Part shown: one piece after another, positions 47,842 to 57,186 of the stretch | Layout of the letters: every line of letters begins with the position of its first letter | Numbering within the stretch: position 1 is the first letter of the stretch | Assembly (NCBI RefSeq): GCF_002351485.1 | Contig: NZ_NWMW01000001.1 | Span: forward strand, 1,860,001 to 1,924,000 | Origin: Sphingomonas spermidinifaciens | Lineage (GTDB): Bacteria; Pseudomonadota; Alphaproteobacteria; Sphingomonadales; Sphingomonadaceae | DNA: 64,000 nt | Direction: 5' to 3' | The notes under the pieces: generated by a model | Told to the model about the DNA's origin: nothing | The model's database searches: none | The model's input: the letters and a program-made list of their open reading frames with translations, nothing else | Made by a program: the position numbers and the translations under genes

Positions 47842-48993
47842 ATGCAGCCTGAAAACCTTCGGATCGCGCTCTATAGCGGCAACTATAATTATGTCCGGGA
47901 TGGCGCCAATCAGGCGCTCAACCGGCTGGCGGCGTTTCTGCTTTCAAAGGGCGTGACCTATCGCGCCTATTCGCCGACGGTGGCGAACCCCGCCTTCCCC
48001 GCGACGGGCGAGCTGGTAGACGTGCCAGCGGTGCCGCTGCCCGCTGGGCGCGGCGAGTACAAGCTGGGGCGCGGCCTGCCCGCCGCGGTGCGCGCCGATC
48101 TCGCCGCCTATCGGCCGGATATCGTCCATGTCTCCGCGCCCGACTGGACCGGACACCGGATGCTGACCTGGGCGAAGCGACAGGGCATCCCGACGCTGGC
48201 GTCGCTGCATACCCGGTTCGAGACCTATCCACGCTATTACGGCATCGGATTCCTCGAGCCGCTGGCGGTCACACTCTCTACCCGCTTCTACAATCGCGCG
48301 GATCGCGTGTTGGTGCCGAGCCCGGGCATGGCGAGCTTGCTGCGCGAGTGGGGCGTGACCAGCCCGATCGGGATCTGGTCGCGCGGGATCGATCACCACC
48401 GCTTCAATCCCGGCCGCCGCGACGATGCGTGGCGGCGCTCGTTGGGAATCGGCGACGGTGAGGTCGCTGTGGGCTTCCTTGGCCGGCTGGTGCTCGAAAA
48501 GGGGCTTGGCATCTTCGCCGAGGTGGTTGGCGAACTCCGTCGGCGCGGCGTGCCGCACAAGGTGCTGGTGATCGGCGAGGGGCCGGCGCGCGGGTGGTTT
48601 GCGGAGCGCGTGCCGGATGCGGTCTTCACCGGCTTCCAGTCGGGCGACGATCTCGGCCGCGCGGTCGCGGGGATGGACGTGTTCTTCATGCCGAGCGTCA
48701 CCGAGACATTCGGCAACGTCACGACCGAGGCGATGGCCGCCGGCGTCCCCGTCGTGGCCGCACGCGCGACCGGCGCCATCGACCTTGTCGAGGAAGGCGT
48801 CACGGGCTTTCTCGTGCCCCCGACCGACATCGCCGCCTATGCCGATGCGATCCAGCGGCTGGTCGAGGACGAGGGTCTTCGCCGCGCGGCAGGCGCTGCG
48901 GGGCACCTGGCGGCGCAGAAGTACGTGTGGGACAGCGCGAACCAGGCGGTCTTGGATGCATATCTGGAGCTCATGACGGAACGAGGTCGCTAA
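47842..48993 (+). CDS. Glycosyltransferase, GT4 family
   Basis: 383-aa GT-B transferase of the type that includes MgtA/SqdX-like diacylglycerol or GDP-mannose-dependent enzymes. Motifs are RIALYSGNYNYVRDGANQALNRL, VHVSAPDWTGHRML, WSRGIDHHRFNPGRR, VGFLGRLVLEKGLGIF and ETFGNVTTEAMAAGVPVV with the EX7E pair (about residues 294-302). The ATG at 47842 is favoured over 47791, since the shorter form begins just before the first strand. Donor and acceptor not known; a glycolipid headgroup transferase is plausible by resemblance. Confidence 0.86.
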   Translation: MQPENLRIALYSGNYNYVRDGANQALNRLAAFLLSKGVTYRAYSPTVANPAFPATGELVDVPAVPLPAGRGEYKLGRGLPAAVRADLAAYRPDIVHVSAPDWTGHRMLTWAKRQGIPTLASLHTRFETYPRYYGIGFLEPLAVTLSTRFYNRADRVLVPSPGMASLLREWGVTSPIGIWSRGIDHHRFNPGRRDDAWRRSLGIGDGEVAVGFLGRLVLEKGLGIFAEVVGELRRRGVPHKVLVIGEGPARGWFAERVPDAVFTGFQSGDDLGRAVAGMDVFFMPSVTETFGNVTTEAMAAGVPVVAARATGAIDLVEEGVTGFLVPPTDIAAYADAIQRLVEDEGLRRAAGAAGHLAAQKYVWDSANQAVLDAYLELMTERGR

Positions 48994-49004
48994 CCTCTTC
49001 TTCA

Positions 49005-49022
49005 CCCCGGACTTGATCGGGG
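49005..49022. repeat. Short REP-like palindrome
   Basis: ccccg-gacttgat-cgggg forms a 5-bp stem in the 47-bp gap between the GT4 gene and the convergent DUF2218 gene. On the plus strand it is followed at 49032-49037 by a T-rich stretch (cctttttc), so this copy may serve as a weak terminator for the GT4 gene. Confidence 0.45.
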
Positions 49023-49040
49023 ATCGCGCTCCTTTTTCGT

Positions 49041-49361
49041 TCAGCTGTCGCGCCAATCATATGCCAGCGGCGCCTCGCGAAAGGCGAAGCGGTCGAGGTG
49101 GCGTTCGACTGCGCCCTTCAAGCCCTGCCGCTGGCCGTCGGCGCTTGCCCCGATGCGGATCGTCAGTGCCTCTGGAGCCGCATCAAAGGTGACGACCGCA
49201 TCGCCAGGCCATTCGGCCCCGCGCGCATCCCTGGGAAAGACAACTCGACCGTGGCTGTCGTCGAACTCGACGGCGAGGTTGTGGCTCCAGTGCTTGCAGA
49301 GCTGCTGGAGATACTTGGCGCCGCTCGCGGTCGGCACGTCGGTGGTGGTCACATAGGTCAT
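49041..49361 (-). CDS. DUF2218 protein
   Basis: 106-aa protein with the DUF2218 features GAKYLQQLCKHWSHNLAVEF and ERHLDRFAFREAPLAYDW. The family has a SufE-like or small alpha/beta fold and is often found with metal-responsive regulators. The ATG at 49361 is preferred, with GAGGGA 6-7 nt upstream; a TTG at 49376 would overlap the padR stop. It lies downstream of padR on the same strand and is probably part of that operon. Confidence 0.8.
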   Translation of the reverse strand: MTYVTTTDVPTASGAKYLQQLCKHWSHNLAVEFDDSHGRVVFPRDARGAEWPGDAVVTFDAAPEALTIRIGASADGQRQGLKGAVERHLDRFAFREAPLAYDWRDS

Positions 49362-49372
49362 GGGCTCGTCCC

Positions 49373-49951
49373 TCAAAGCCGCTCGATGCGGCGCGCCGCG
49401 TCGTCGAGGATGTCGGTGATCGCATGCAGCGTCTCGATCTCCGCGCCCTGTGCGACGCGGCCAATCACCGCGGCCTTCAGATTGTGCATCGCCCGCCTGA
49501 CCGGCCCGCCCTCGCCGCGCGCGCGTGCGTCGGACAGGTCGGCCAGCCGTGCCATCAGCGCCTCGACCTGCTCGGCCTGCGCGGCCAGAAGCGCCTCGCC
49601 CTCCGCCGTCACCGCAAACAGCTTCTTCGCACCCTCGCTCGCCTGCTGGGCGATCAGCCCCATCTCGTCGAGCAATGTCAGCGTCGGATAGACGACGCCG
49701 GGGCTGGGAGCATAGGCGCCGCCCGTCCGCGCCTCGATCTCGCGGATGAGGTCGTAGCCGTGGCGCGGCGCCTCGGCGATCAGCTTCAGGAGGATGAGTC
49801 GCAGCTCGTCGCCGTCGAAGCGCCGCCGCCCGCCGCCGCGACGCGGCCCCTCGCCCATGTCGAATTCGACGGTGAACGGCCCGAAGTGCCGCCCGCCGCG
49901 CACGGCGAAGCGGCCATGGCCGCTGCCCCGATGATGATGTCGTCCGAACAT
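49373..49951 (-). CDS. PadR-family transcriptional regulator
   Basis: 192-aa regulator with an unusual His/Gly/Arg-rich N-terminus (MFGRHHHRGSGHGRF) followed by the PadR winged helix: LRLILLKLIAEAPRHGYDLI, GVVYPTLTLLDEMGLI and a C-terminal dimerising helix. AGGA lies 7 nt before the ATG at 49951. A 16-bp palindrome at 49980-49995 upstream is the likely site of autorepression. The His-rich tail could sense metal; this is inference. DUF2218 follows it. Confidence 0.9.
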   Translation of the reverse strand: MFGRHHHRGSGHGRFAVRGGRHFGPFTVEFDMGEGPRRGGGRRRFDGDELRLILLKLIAEAPRHGYDLIREIEARTGGAYAPSPGVVYPTLTLLDEMGLIAQQASEGAKKLFAVTAEGEALLAAQAEQVEALMARLADLSDARARGEGGPVRRAMHNLKAAVIGRVAQGAEIETLHAITDILDDAARRIERL

Positions 49952-49979
49952 TGTCGTTCCTAAATGATTCTTGAAGCGC

Positions 49980-49995
49980 TCAAGATATATCTTGA
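49980..49995. promoter_or_regulatory. 16-bp palindromic operator, probable PadR site
   Basis: tcaagatatatcttga is a perfect 16-bp palindrome, AT-rich in a GC-rich genome, in the 99-bp gap between divergent padR and rarA. A second half-site-like TTCTTGA occurs at 49968-49974. PadR regulators often bind such AT-rich palindromes with ATAT cores. It covers the -10 region proposed for padR, so autorepression is likely. Confidence 0.65.
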
Positions 49996-50009
49996 TAGCG
50001 GTTGCGCAA
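49982..50009 (-). promoter_or_regulatory. Candidate padR promoter overlapping the palindrome
   Basis: On the minus strand TTGCGC (50009-50004) and TATCTT (49987-49982) are 16 bp apart. The -10 lies inside the left arm of the palindrome. The padR ATG is 31 nt further on. Hexamers are moderate matches. Confidence 0.35.
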
Positions 50010-50050
50010 GCCCCGCTGAAAATTTCGCCCGGACTCGCTATGTTCGCGGA

Positions 50051-51376
50051 ATGGCCGATCTTTTCGGGGACCTCGCCCCGCCGACCCCGCCCGCCGCCGT
50101 CGAGACGCCGCTCGCCGACCGCCTGCGTCCGCGCGATCTGAGAGAGGTGGTCGGGCAGGACCACCTGACCGGGCCGGAGGGCGCGATCGGGCGGATGGTC
50201 GCGGCGGGCCGGCTCTCCTCCATCATCCTCTGGGGACCGCCCGGCACGGGCAAGACGACGATCGCGCGGCTGCTCGCCGACGCGGTCGGCCTTGCCTATG
50301 CGCAGATTTCCGCCGTGTTTTCCGGCGTCGCCGACCTCAAAAAGGTGTTTGCCGAGGCGCGCGAGCATGCGCGCGCCGGTCGTCGCACCCTGCTGTTCGT
50401 CGACGAGATCCACCGCTTCAATCGCGCGCAGCAGGACGGCTTTTTGCCCTATGTCGAGGACGGTACCGTCACGCTGGTGGGCGCGACGACCGAAAACCCG
50501 TCGTTCGAGCTCAACGCCGCATTGCTCAGCCGCGCGCAGGTGCTGATCCTTCACCGCCTCGACGCCGCCGCGCTCGGCGAACTGATCGCGCGGGCCGAGG
50601 TCGAGGTCGGACGCACTCTGCCGCTGACGGCGGAAGCGCGCGCCGCGTTGATCGCCAGTGCGGACGGCGACGGGCGCTTCCTCCTCAACCAGGTCGAGAC
50701 GCTGTTTGCGGTCGATCTGACCGAAACGCTCGACCCCGCCGGCCTGTCGGCACTGCTTCACCGCCGCGTGGCAGTGTACGACAAGGACCGCGAGGGACAT
50801 TACAACCTCATCTCCGCGCTCCACAAAAGCTTGCGCGGTTCCGACCCGCAGGCGGCGCTCTACTATCTGGCGCGAATGCTGACCGCGGGGGAGGAGCCGC
50901 TCTATGTCCTCAGGCGCCTCGTCCGCTTCGCCAGTGAGGATGTGGGCCTTGCCGATCCCCAGGCGCTTACCCAGTGCCTCGCTGCCAAGGACGCCTACGA
51001 CTTTCTTGGTAGCCCCGAGGGCGAGCTCGCGATCGTGCAGGCGTGCCTCTATCTCGCCACTGCTCCCAAATCGAACGCGGCGTACAAGGCGCAGAGCGCG
51101 GCGTTCAAGTCGGCGCGTGCCACCGGATCGCTGATGCCGCCCGCCAACATCCTCAACGCGCCGACAAGGCTGATGAAGGATATCGGCTATGGGTCAGGCT
51201 ATGCCTATGACCATGACCGCGAAGGCGGATTTTCAGGCGCCGACTATTGGCCGGGGGAGATGGATGCCGAAACCTATTACGAGCCGACCGACCGCGGGTA
51301 TGAAAAGCGCATCTCCGAACGCATGGCGTGGTGGGACGCGCGCCGCACTGAGCATCGCGGCACTGGCGACGCTTAG
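50051..51376 (+). CDS. rarA: Replication-associated recombination protein A (AAA+ ATPase)
   Basis: 441-aa clamp-loader-like ATPase (RarA/MgsA) acting at stalled replication forks. Walker A is GPPGTGKTT (about residues 62-70), Walker B LLFVDEIHRFNRAQQDG (about residue 115), sensor 1 ATTENPSFELN, and the C-terminal tetramerisation domain includes GHYNLISALHKSLRGSDPQAALYYLARM. The ATG at 50051 gives MADLFGDL. It overlaps the following serine hydrolase by 77 nt if that gene begins at 51300. Confidence 0.95.
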   Translation: MADLFGDLAPPTPPAAVETPLADRLRPRDLREVVGQDHLTGPEGAIGRMVAAGRLSSIILWGPPGTGKTTIARLLADAVGLAYAQISAVFSGVADLKKVFAEAREHARAGRRTLLFVDEIHRFNRAQQDGFLPYVEDGTVTLVGATTENPSFELNAALLSRAQVLILHRLDAAALGELIARAEVEVGRTLPLTAEARAALIASADGDGRFLLNQVETLFAVDLTETLDPAGLSALLHRRVAVYDKDREGHYNLISALHKSLRGSDPQAALYYLARMLTAGEEPLYVLRRLVRFASEDVGLADPQALTQCLAAKDAYDFLGSPEGELAIVQACLYLATAPKSNAAYKAQSAAFKSARATGSLMPPANILNAPTRLMKDIGYGSGYAYDHDREGGFSGADYWPGEMDAETYYEPTDRGYEKRISERMAWWDARRTEHRGTGDA

Positions 51377-52679
51377 CGCGGCGGCGCCGGCGCAGCAGGT
51401 CAGCGAGGCCCCCGCCCCCTACGCCAAAGCGATCGCCGCGGGGTACAAGGCGGCGATGCTGTGCAGCGGCCTCTTCAACGCAGGCCGTTCGCAGGCACAG
51501 GTTGAGCGCGATGAACTCGCCGGCATCTATCCCGAATATCAGCCGTTGATCGCCGGCTTGCCCGCGACGATCGACCGCGCGCGGGGACGGGTGAGCGTCA
51601 CGTTCGATGACAAGCTGCCGCCGCGTGTCTCGACCTTTGCGGCGGGCCGCGGGTGTCGCAGCGAGCCGATCGGCTGGACCCCGCCCGCCACCGGCACCCC
51701 GCCGCCACCGGTGCACGGCGCCGATCCGCGCCAATGGCCGCTGGGTGACGCCGGGATCGCCCCTGCCCACTCGCCCGCGCTGGCGACGGCGATCGACCGC
51801 GCCTTCAAGGGCGACTTCGGCAAGAACGCGAAGACGATCGGCGTCGTGATCCTCCGCGACGGCAAGGTCGTGGGCGAGCGCTACGCCGAGGGCTGGGGGC
51901 CGTTCGTCTCCAACCGCACCTGGTCGGTCGCCAAGAGCATCGCCGGCACGCTGATCGGCTTCCGGAGCGTCGATCCCGACCGGCCCGCAAGCATCGCCGC
52001 ATGGCAGGCCGCCGGCGACCCACGCCGCGCAATCACCCTCGACAACCTGATGCGGATGGCAAGCGGTTTGCACAGCGACACCGCGGGCAACCGCACCGAC
52101 GCGCTCTATTTCGGCGGCACTGCGGTCGAGGAACAGGCGACCGGCTGGCCGCTGGAGGCCGTGCCCGGCAGCCGCTTCCGCTACGCCAACAACGACACAT
52201 TGCTGGCCGTCCGGCATCTGCGCGAGGGGCTGGGCGAACGCCAGTATCAGGCGCTGCCGCCGCAGTTCTTCGGCGCGCTGGGCATGACGCACACCGTCGC
52301 CGAACAGGACTGGCGCGGCAATTACATCCTGTCGAGCCAGGTCTGGTCCACCGCGCGCGATCTCGCCCGGCTTGGCCAATTCTGGCTCGACGACGGCGTA
52401 TGGCAGGGCCGGCGGCTGCTCCCCTCCGGGTGGATGAAGCGGATGACCACCCCCGCTGGGCCGCAGCCGAGGACCGGCCCCGGCTACGGCGCGACGCTGT
52501 GGTTGTTCGGCCCAGTGCAGGGCCTGCCCGCCGGCAGCTACGCCGCACAGGGTAATCGCGGGCAATATGTGATGGTTGTGCCAACCGCCCGCCTCGTCGT
52601 CGTCCGCCGGGGCGAGGACGGGACCGGCAACAGCTTCAACATCGCCGCTTTTACCAAGGCCGTGCTGGAGGCGCGGTGA
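51300..52679 (+). CDS. Serine hydrolase, beta-lactamase class C-like, exported
   Basis: 459-aa protein with a signal peptide (MKSASPNAWRGGTRAALSIAALATLSAAAPA) and a beta-lactamase-like domain. The nucleophile motif is WSVAKSIAG (SxxK), the second motif YANNDT (YxN type), and a late GNRGQY stands in for the third, HxG/KTG-like, position. Catalysis could be esterase, amidase or D-aminopeptidase. The start at 51300 lies inside rarA because no ATG/GTG/TTG follows before the hydrophobic helix. The 5369-5707 relic is a decayed member of the same broad fold. Confidence 0.82.
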   Translation: MKSASPNAWRGGTRAALSIAALATLSAAAPAQQVSEAPAPYAKAIAAGYKAAMLCSGLFNAGRSQAQVERDELAGIYPEYQPLIAGLPATIDRARGRVSVTFDDKLPPRVSTFAAGRGCRSEPIGWTPPATGTPPPPVHGADPRQWPLGDAGIAPAHSPALATAIDRAFKGDFGKNAKTIGVVILRDGKVVGERYAEGWGPFVSNRTWSVAKSIAGTLIGFRSVDPDRPASIAAWQAAGDPRRAITLDNLMRMASGLHSDTAGNRTDALYFGGTAVEEQATGWPLEAVPGSRFRYANNDTLLAVRHLREGLGERQYQALPPQFFGALGMTHTVAEQDWRGNYILSSQVWSTARDLARLGQFWLDDGVWQGRRLLPSGWMKRMTTPAGPQPRTGPGYGATLWLFGPVQGLPAGSYAAQGNRGQYVMVVPTARLVVVRRGEDGTGNSFNIAAFTKAVLEAR

Positions 52680-53020
52680 TGGAGGATTGGGACGTGGTCG
52701 TCGCCCACGCCCGCACGCTGCCGGGCGTCATCATGGACAGCTACTACGGATCGCCGGTGCCGAAGCACAACGGCAAGGCCCTCGTCGCGCCGGGCCGCGA
52801 GCCCGACAGCTTCGTAATGATGATCGGAGCGGAGGAGAAGGCGATGCTGATCGACACCGATCCCGACACATTCTGGGAAACCGACCATTATCGCGGCTGG
52901 CCCGCCGTGCTCGTGCGATATGGCAGCGGCGAACGCGAGCGGATCGAGGCACTGATCGCGCGCCGCTGGTGGGACGTGGCGAAGCGGGTAGAGCGGAGCG
53001 CCTTTGGTCCCCGCCCCTGA
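52676..53020 (+). CDS. MmcQ/YjbR family protein
   Basis: 114-aa protein with MmcQ/YjbR features: ARTLPGVIMDSYYGSPVPKHNGKALV and ...YRGWPAVLVRYGSGERERIEALIARRWWDVA. These are small double-wing-fold proteins of unknown role. Start is GTG at 52676 in a GTGA overlap with the serine hydrolase stop, or ATG at 52679. It overlaps the DUF429 gene by 17 nt. Confidence 0.82.
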   Translation: MMEDWDVVVAHARTLPGVIMDSYYGSPVPKHNGKALVAPGREPDSFVMMIGAEEKAMLIDTDPDTFWETDHYRGWPAVLVRYGSGERERIEALIARRWWDVAKRVERSAFGPRP

Positions 53021-53879
53021 TCGATTCGGCCATTTCGTCGGGATCGACTGGTCGGGCGCCGCGGGCGAGCGGCAGCGAGGCATCGCCGTGGCGATCTGCG
53101 CGCAGGGAAAGGCGGTGCCGACGCTCGTCCGGCCCGGCCATGTCTGGTCAAGGATGGAGGTGCTCGACTGGCTTTCGAGCGAATCGCCAGACGATGCGAT
53201 CGTCGGCCTCGACCTTGGCGCTTCGCTGCCCTTTGCCGATATGGGCGCCTTCTTTCCCGGCTGGGTCGAGAGCCCGCATGACGCGCATGCGCTTTGGGCG
53301 CTGATCGACGGCATCACAGCAGACGATCCGCATCTCTCAGCGAGCAGCTTCGTCGATCATCCCGAGGTCGCCCGTCACCTTCGCCGCCATGGCGGGCGCA
53401 AGGGCGAGCATTTCTCGGGCCGCGGCCGCCTCCGCCTGACCGAGGTCAGGCAGCGCGAGCAGGGGCTCAATCCCTATAGCAACCTCAACCTCGTCGGCGC
53501 GGCGCAGGTGGGCAAGTCGAGCCTGACGGGGATGCGCGTACTCCATCGCCTGCCCCCGAGGATCGCAATCTGGCCGTTCGATACGCTTCCGATGGCGGGG
53601 CCGGTGGTTCTGGAAATCTACACCAGCCTCGCTGCCGTCGTCGCGGGTCGCCCCAAGGGCCGCGCCAAGATGCGCGACCACGCCGCACTCGACGCCGCGC
53701 TTACCGTGCTGGGCAGCGAGCCGACCCGTGGCACCGGCCCGATCGATGACCACAAGAGTGACGCGATCCTCACCGCCGCCTGGCTCCGCCGCGACGCGCA
53801 CCGGCCCGAACTATGGACACCGAGGGACATGACGCCGCAGATCGCCGCAACCGAAGGCTGGACCTTCGGAATCACCTGA
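53004..53879 (+). CDS. DUF429 family protein (RNase H-like fold predicted)
   Basis: 291-aa protein with FVGIDWSGA near the N-terminus and IVGLDLGASLPFADMGAFFPGW; later IDDHKSDAILTAAWLRRDA. The DxD-like starts of the two strands and the late Asp resemble RNase H-like nuclease folds. The start appears to be TTG at 53004, as no ATG or GTG lies before the GIDWSG strand. Last gene of the rarA-hydrolase-MmcQ run; 17 bp later comes tRNA-Thr. Activity unknown. Confidence 0.78.
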   Translation: MVPAPDRFGHFVGIDWSGAAGERQRGIAVAICAQGKAVPTLVRPGHVWSRMEVLDWLSSESPDDAIVGLDLGASLPFADMGAFFPGWVESPHDAHALWALIDGITADDPHLSASSFVDHPEVARHLRRHGGRKGEHFSGRGRLRLTEVRQREQGLNPYSNLNLVGAAQVGKSSLTGMRVLHRLPPRIAIWPFDTLPMAGPVVLEIYTSLAAVVAGRPKGRAKMRDHAALDAALTVLGSEPTRGTGPIDDHKSDAILTAAWLRRDAHRPELWTPRDMTPQIAATEGWTFGIT

Positions 53880-53896
53880 CGCAAAGAGCGCTGAGC

Positions 53897-53972
<76 letters not shown>

Positions 53973-54011
53973 TAAAAGATGCCAGGCAGGCGCTTGGCAC
54001 TGAAACTAATG

Positions 54012-54392
54012 TCAGGCCGCGTAGAGCCAGTCGAGCGCTTCCTGTTCGGTATCGAACAGGCAGGCGTTGGCACCGACCAGCCGTTTCGCCTGAAGCCGGA
54101 TCAACGATGACGGCGGGGCGACGAGTGCGACCCGCTTCGAAAGGGCACCGAACATCGGAATGAGCTGAGAGAGACTATCGGTCAGGGCCTTGTCCTGGAC
54201 TGGCAGGTCGAGGATCGAGACCAGAATATGCCCCTCGCCCGGTGACAAGCCTTTCGCCTTGGCGTTTTGAAGTACCTTGCCGGCAGCCGCCATGAACGCT
54301 GCCATCGTGCTGGTGGTCCAGAAGCCTCGCAGCTCAATCCGCGCCAGCCGCCGGGTGATATCGTGTTCTATCGAGAAAAACCGGTCGTCCAT
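54012..54392 (-). CDS. SpoIIAA/STAS-like small protein
   Basis: 126-aa protein with the same layout as the one at 47165: FFSIEHDITRRLARIELRGFW at the start, HILVSILDLPVQDKALTDSL and RVALVAPPSSLIRLQAKRL, ending CLFDTEQEALDWLYAA. STAS-like beta-alpha arrangement; no conserved phospho-Ser context is plain. It lies next to tRNA-Thr on the other strand. The 200 bp upstream (54393-54592) show no other gene. Confidence 0.65.
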   Translation of the reverse strand: MDDRFFSIEHDITRRLARIELRGFWTTSTMAAFMAAAGKVLQNAKAKGLSPGEGHILVSILDLPVQDKALTDSLSQLIPMFGALSKRVALVAPPSSLIRLQAKRLVGANACLFDTEQEALDWLYAA

Positions 54393-54592
54393 GTTGCGCG
54401 TTCCCGTGCATTCTGCGTCGACAGCGTCAGACCGCCACGACGACTGCTCCAAGGAACCGGTGACCAACCGCATGGCAGCGATACCAGTGCGCCGATCATT
54501 GCTACCAGACCCTTAAAAGTCCTTGCCCTGACCGTTCCAAGCATGGCGCACGACATTAACGCCACCGCTTCGCGCGCCGCCGCCCCCTCCCG

Positions 54593-55234
54593 TCAGCCGA
54601 TTGCCTCGAGCACCGCGGCGCGCAGTTCGGCGATCCCCATGCCCCCTTCACTCGACGTCGCGAGGATATCGGGATGCGCGGCGGGGCGCTTCCTCGCTTC
54701 CTCCTCGGTCCGCGAGCGCACGTCGACCAGCTCGGTCGCCTTCACCTTGTCGGCCTTGGTCAGGATGATGCGATAGCTGACCGCTGCATCGTCGAGCATC
54801 TTCAGGATCTCGCGATCGACGTCCTTGATGCCATGGCGGCTGTCGATCAGCACCAGCGCGCGCTTCAGCGCCTGTCGTCCGCGCAGATAGTCGTTCACGA
54901 GATAGCGCCACTTGCGAACCATGTCCTTGGGCGCCTTGGCAAAGCCATAGCCGGGCATATCGACAAGGCGGAGCGACAAGGGCTCGCCGACGTCGAAAAA
55001 GTTCAATTCCTGCGTCCGCCCCGGCGTGTTCGAGGTACGAGCCAGCGTGCTGCGGTTGGTGAGCGCGTTGAGCAGCGACGACTTGCCGACATTCGACCGA
55101 CCCGCGAACGCCACCTCGGGCACTTCCGGATCGGGAAGGAAGCGCAGCTCGGGGGCCGATTTCAGGAACGAAACCGGCCCCGCGAACAGCTTTCGCGCGC
55201 TCTCCGTCAGATCCTCGTCGAAGGCGGGGTTCAC
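54593..55234 (-). CDS. engB: Ribosome biogenesis GTP-binding protein EngB/YsxC
   Basis: 213-aa GTPase needed for 50S assembly. G1 is [11 protein letters not shown] (about residues 44-54), G3 DMPGYGFA (about residue 92), G4 LTKADK, and the variable start [12 protein letters not shown] start at 55234 in a GTGA overlap with the yidC stop. Last gene of the rpmH-rnpA-yidD-yidC-engB operon; this order is well known in alphaproteobacteria. Confidence 0.96.
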   Translation of the reverse strand: MNPAFDEDLTESARKLFAGPVSFLKSAPELRFLPDPEVPEVAFAGRSNVGKSSLLNALTNRSTLARTSNTPGRTQELNFFDVGEPLSLRLVDMPGYGFAKAPKDMVRKWRYLVNDYLRGRQALKRALVLIDSRHGIKDVDREILKMLDDAAVSYRIILTKADKVKATELVDVRSRTEEEARKRPAAHPDILATSSEGGMGIAELRAAVLEAIG

Positions 55235-56943
55235 TTCGCGGTCGCCACCTTCATCGAGGGATGCTGGCGATACAGCCACCATTGCTGCGCCATCGTCAGC
55301 ACGTTCGAGGTGATCCAGTACACCTGAAGGCCCACCGCGAACGGCGCCATCACGAACATCAGCATCCACGGCATGATCGCGAACACCTGCTTCTGCATCT
55401 CGTCGGCGGGTTGCGGGTTGAGCTTGAACTGGAGCCACATCGACACGCCGAGCAGGATCGGCACGACGCCGATCGCGATGAAGGCGGGCGGGGTGAACGG
55501 CAACAGGCCGAACAGGTTGACCGGCGTCAGCGGATCAGGCGCCGACAGATCACGAATCCAGCCGACGAACGGCTGATGCCGCATCTCGATCGTCAGGATC
55601 AGCACCTTGTAGAGTGCGAACATGACCGGGATCTGGAGCAGCATCGGAAGGCAGCCCGCCATCGGGTTCACCTTCTCGGTCCTGTAGAGCTGCATCATCT
55701 CCTGCTGGAGGCGTGGCTTGTCCTCCTTGTACTTCTCCTGCAGCGCCTTCATCTTGGGCTGAAGCGCGCGCATCCCCGCCATCGATGCGAACTGCTTCTG
55801 CGCGATCGGGAACAGGAGCAGCCGGATCGTCAGCGTGAGCAGCATGATCGCCACGCCGAAATTGCCGACGAGGCGGAACAGCCAGTCGAGATAATAGAAG
55901 ATCGGCTTCTCGAGGACCTTGAACCAGCCCCAGTAAATGGCGTTGTCGATGTTGCGGATGCCGAGCTGCTCGGCATAGGCGTCGAGCACTTTCACTTCCT
56001 TCGCGCCCGCGAACAGGCGCACCGTCTGCACCGCCGCCCTGCCCGGCTGCACGATAGTTGGATTCTGCGCCAGCGCCTCCGCACCGAAGCGGCCCGCGGC
56101 GCTCCGACGGATCGTAAGGTCGACGGGTGTGCGCTGGTCGGGAATGATCGCGGTCAGCCAGTAATGGTCGGTGAAGCCCGCCCAGCCCTTGGTCGTCGCG
56201 AAACGGCTTCCCGCCTGCGTCACTTCGTCCCATTCCAGATTGGTCTCGTCGTCATCGACGACGACCATCGGGCCGACGCGCGCGGTCCACTGGTCGGGAT
56301 CGGGCGATTTCTCGGCGCGCTGGACATAGGTGTAGGGGCGCACCGTGATCGGCGCCGTGCCGCCATTCGCCACCGTCTGCTCGGCGGTGAACATATAGTT
56401 CTCGTCCACCGACAGCTTGATCTGGAAGCGCTGGCCCGCGGCATTGGTCGTCTGGAGTGTCACCGGTCGGCCGAGGCCGAGCACGTCGCCGGTCGCCGTC
56501 CAGACGGTGTTCGCATCCGGGGCACCGTCGCCCTGCCAGCCGAACCCGCCGAAATAGGCGCCCGCCGCGCCAGCGGGCGACAGGAGGTGAATGGGCGGCG
56601 AGTTCTTCGCCACCGTCTCGTCGTACCTCTTCAGAATGAGGTCGTCGAGCCGCGCGCCCTTGAGATTGATCGAGCCCGCCAAAGCTGGAGTGTCGATGCG
56701 CACGCGCGGCGTCTCGGCCAGCACGATACGGCGATCGCGAAGGGCACCGGGCGCGTCGGACGTCGGATCGGCAGCCGGGTTGGGCACGACCTTTGTCTGG
56801 CCACCCTCGATCTTCGTCACTGGCGGATTGGCGGTGGGAAAGAAGTAGCCCGAGATGACCGGCCAGCCGAACAGGATCAGCGCCGCGAGCACCGCGAACA
56901 GGACGAAATTCTTGCTGTCTTCCTTCACCGAACGACTTCCCAA
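55231..56943 (-). CDS. yidC: Membrane protein insertase YidC
   Basis: 570-aa insertase. N-terminal helix [17 protein letters not shown], a large periplasmic domain (about residues 60-340), then the conserved five-helix core with [23 protein letters not shown] and [23 protein letters not shown]. Charged linker ([17 protein letters not shown]) between core helices is intact. It lies 30 bp after yidD, and its stop overlaps engB by GTGA. Confidence 0.97.
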   Translation of the reverse strand: MGSRSVKEDSKNFVLFAVLAALILFGWPVISGYFFPTANPPVTKIEGGQTKVVPNPAADPTSDAPGALRDRRIVLAETPRVRIDTPALAGSINLKGARLDDLILKRYDETVAKNSPPIHLLSPAGAAGAYFGGFGWQGDGAPDANTVWTATGDVLGLGRPVTLQTTNAAGQRFQIKLSVDENYMFTAEQTVANGGTAPITVRPYTYVQRAEKSPDPDQWTARVGPMVVVDDDETNLEWDEVTQAGSRFATTKGWAGFTDHYWLTAIIPDQRTPVDLTIRRSAAGRFGAEALAQNPTIVQPGRAAVQTVRLFAGAKEVKVLDAYAEQLGIRNIDNAIYWGWFKVLEKPIFYYLDWLFRLVGNFGVAIMLLTLTIRLLLFPIAQKQFASMAGMRALQPKMKALQEKYKEDKPRLQQEMMQLYRTEKVNPMAGCLPMLLQIPVMFALYKVLILTIEMRHQPFVGWIRDLSAPDPLTPVNLFGLLPFTPPAFIAIGVVPILLGVSMWLQFKLNPQPADEMQKQVFAIMPWMLMFVMAPFAVGLQVYWITSNVLTMAQQWWLYRQHPSMKVATAK

Positions 56944-56973
56944 AATGGGTTGGCTGGACTGGTATCCCGTGCC

Positions 56974-57186
56974 TCAGGGCACCGGATCATGGCCGCAACC
57001 GCCCCATGGATGGCAGCGGGCAATGCGCCGCAGCGCGAGCCAGCCGCCTTTCAGCGCGCCATAGCGGTCAAGTGCCTCGATTGCATAGGCCGAACAGGAG
57101 GGCGCGTATCGGCACGAGGGCGGGAGGATGCGCGACGGCCCGACCTGCCAGAACCGCGCCATCAGAATCAGCGCACGGGCGATCAC
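56974..57186 (-). CDS. yidD: Membrane protein insertion efficiency factor YidD
   Basis: 70-aa protein with the family's [19 protein letters not shown] (three-Cys motif) and [17 protein letters not shown] end. It aids YidC-dependent insertion. The start at 57186 overlaps the rnpA stop in ATGA. Confidence 0.96.
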   Translation of the reverse strand: MIARALILMARFWQVGPSRILPPSCRYAPSCSAYAIEALDRYGALKGGWLALRRIARCHPWGGCGHDPVP

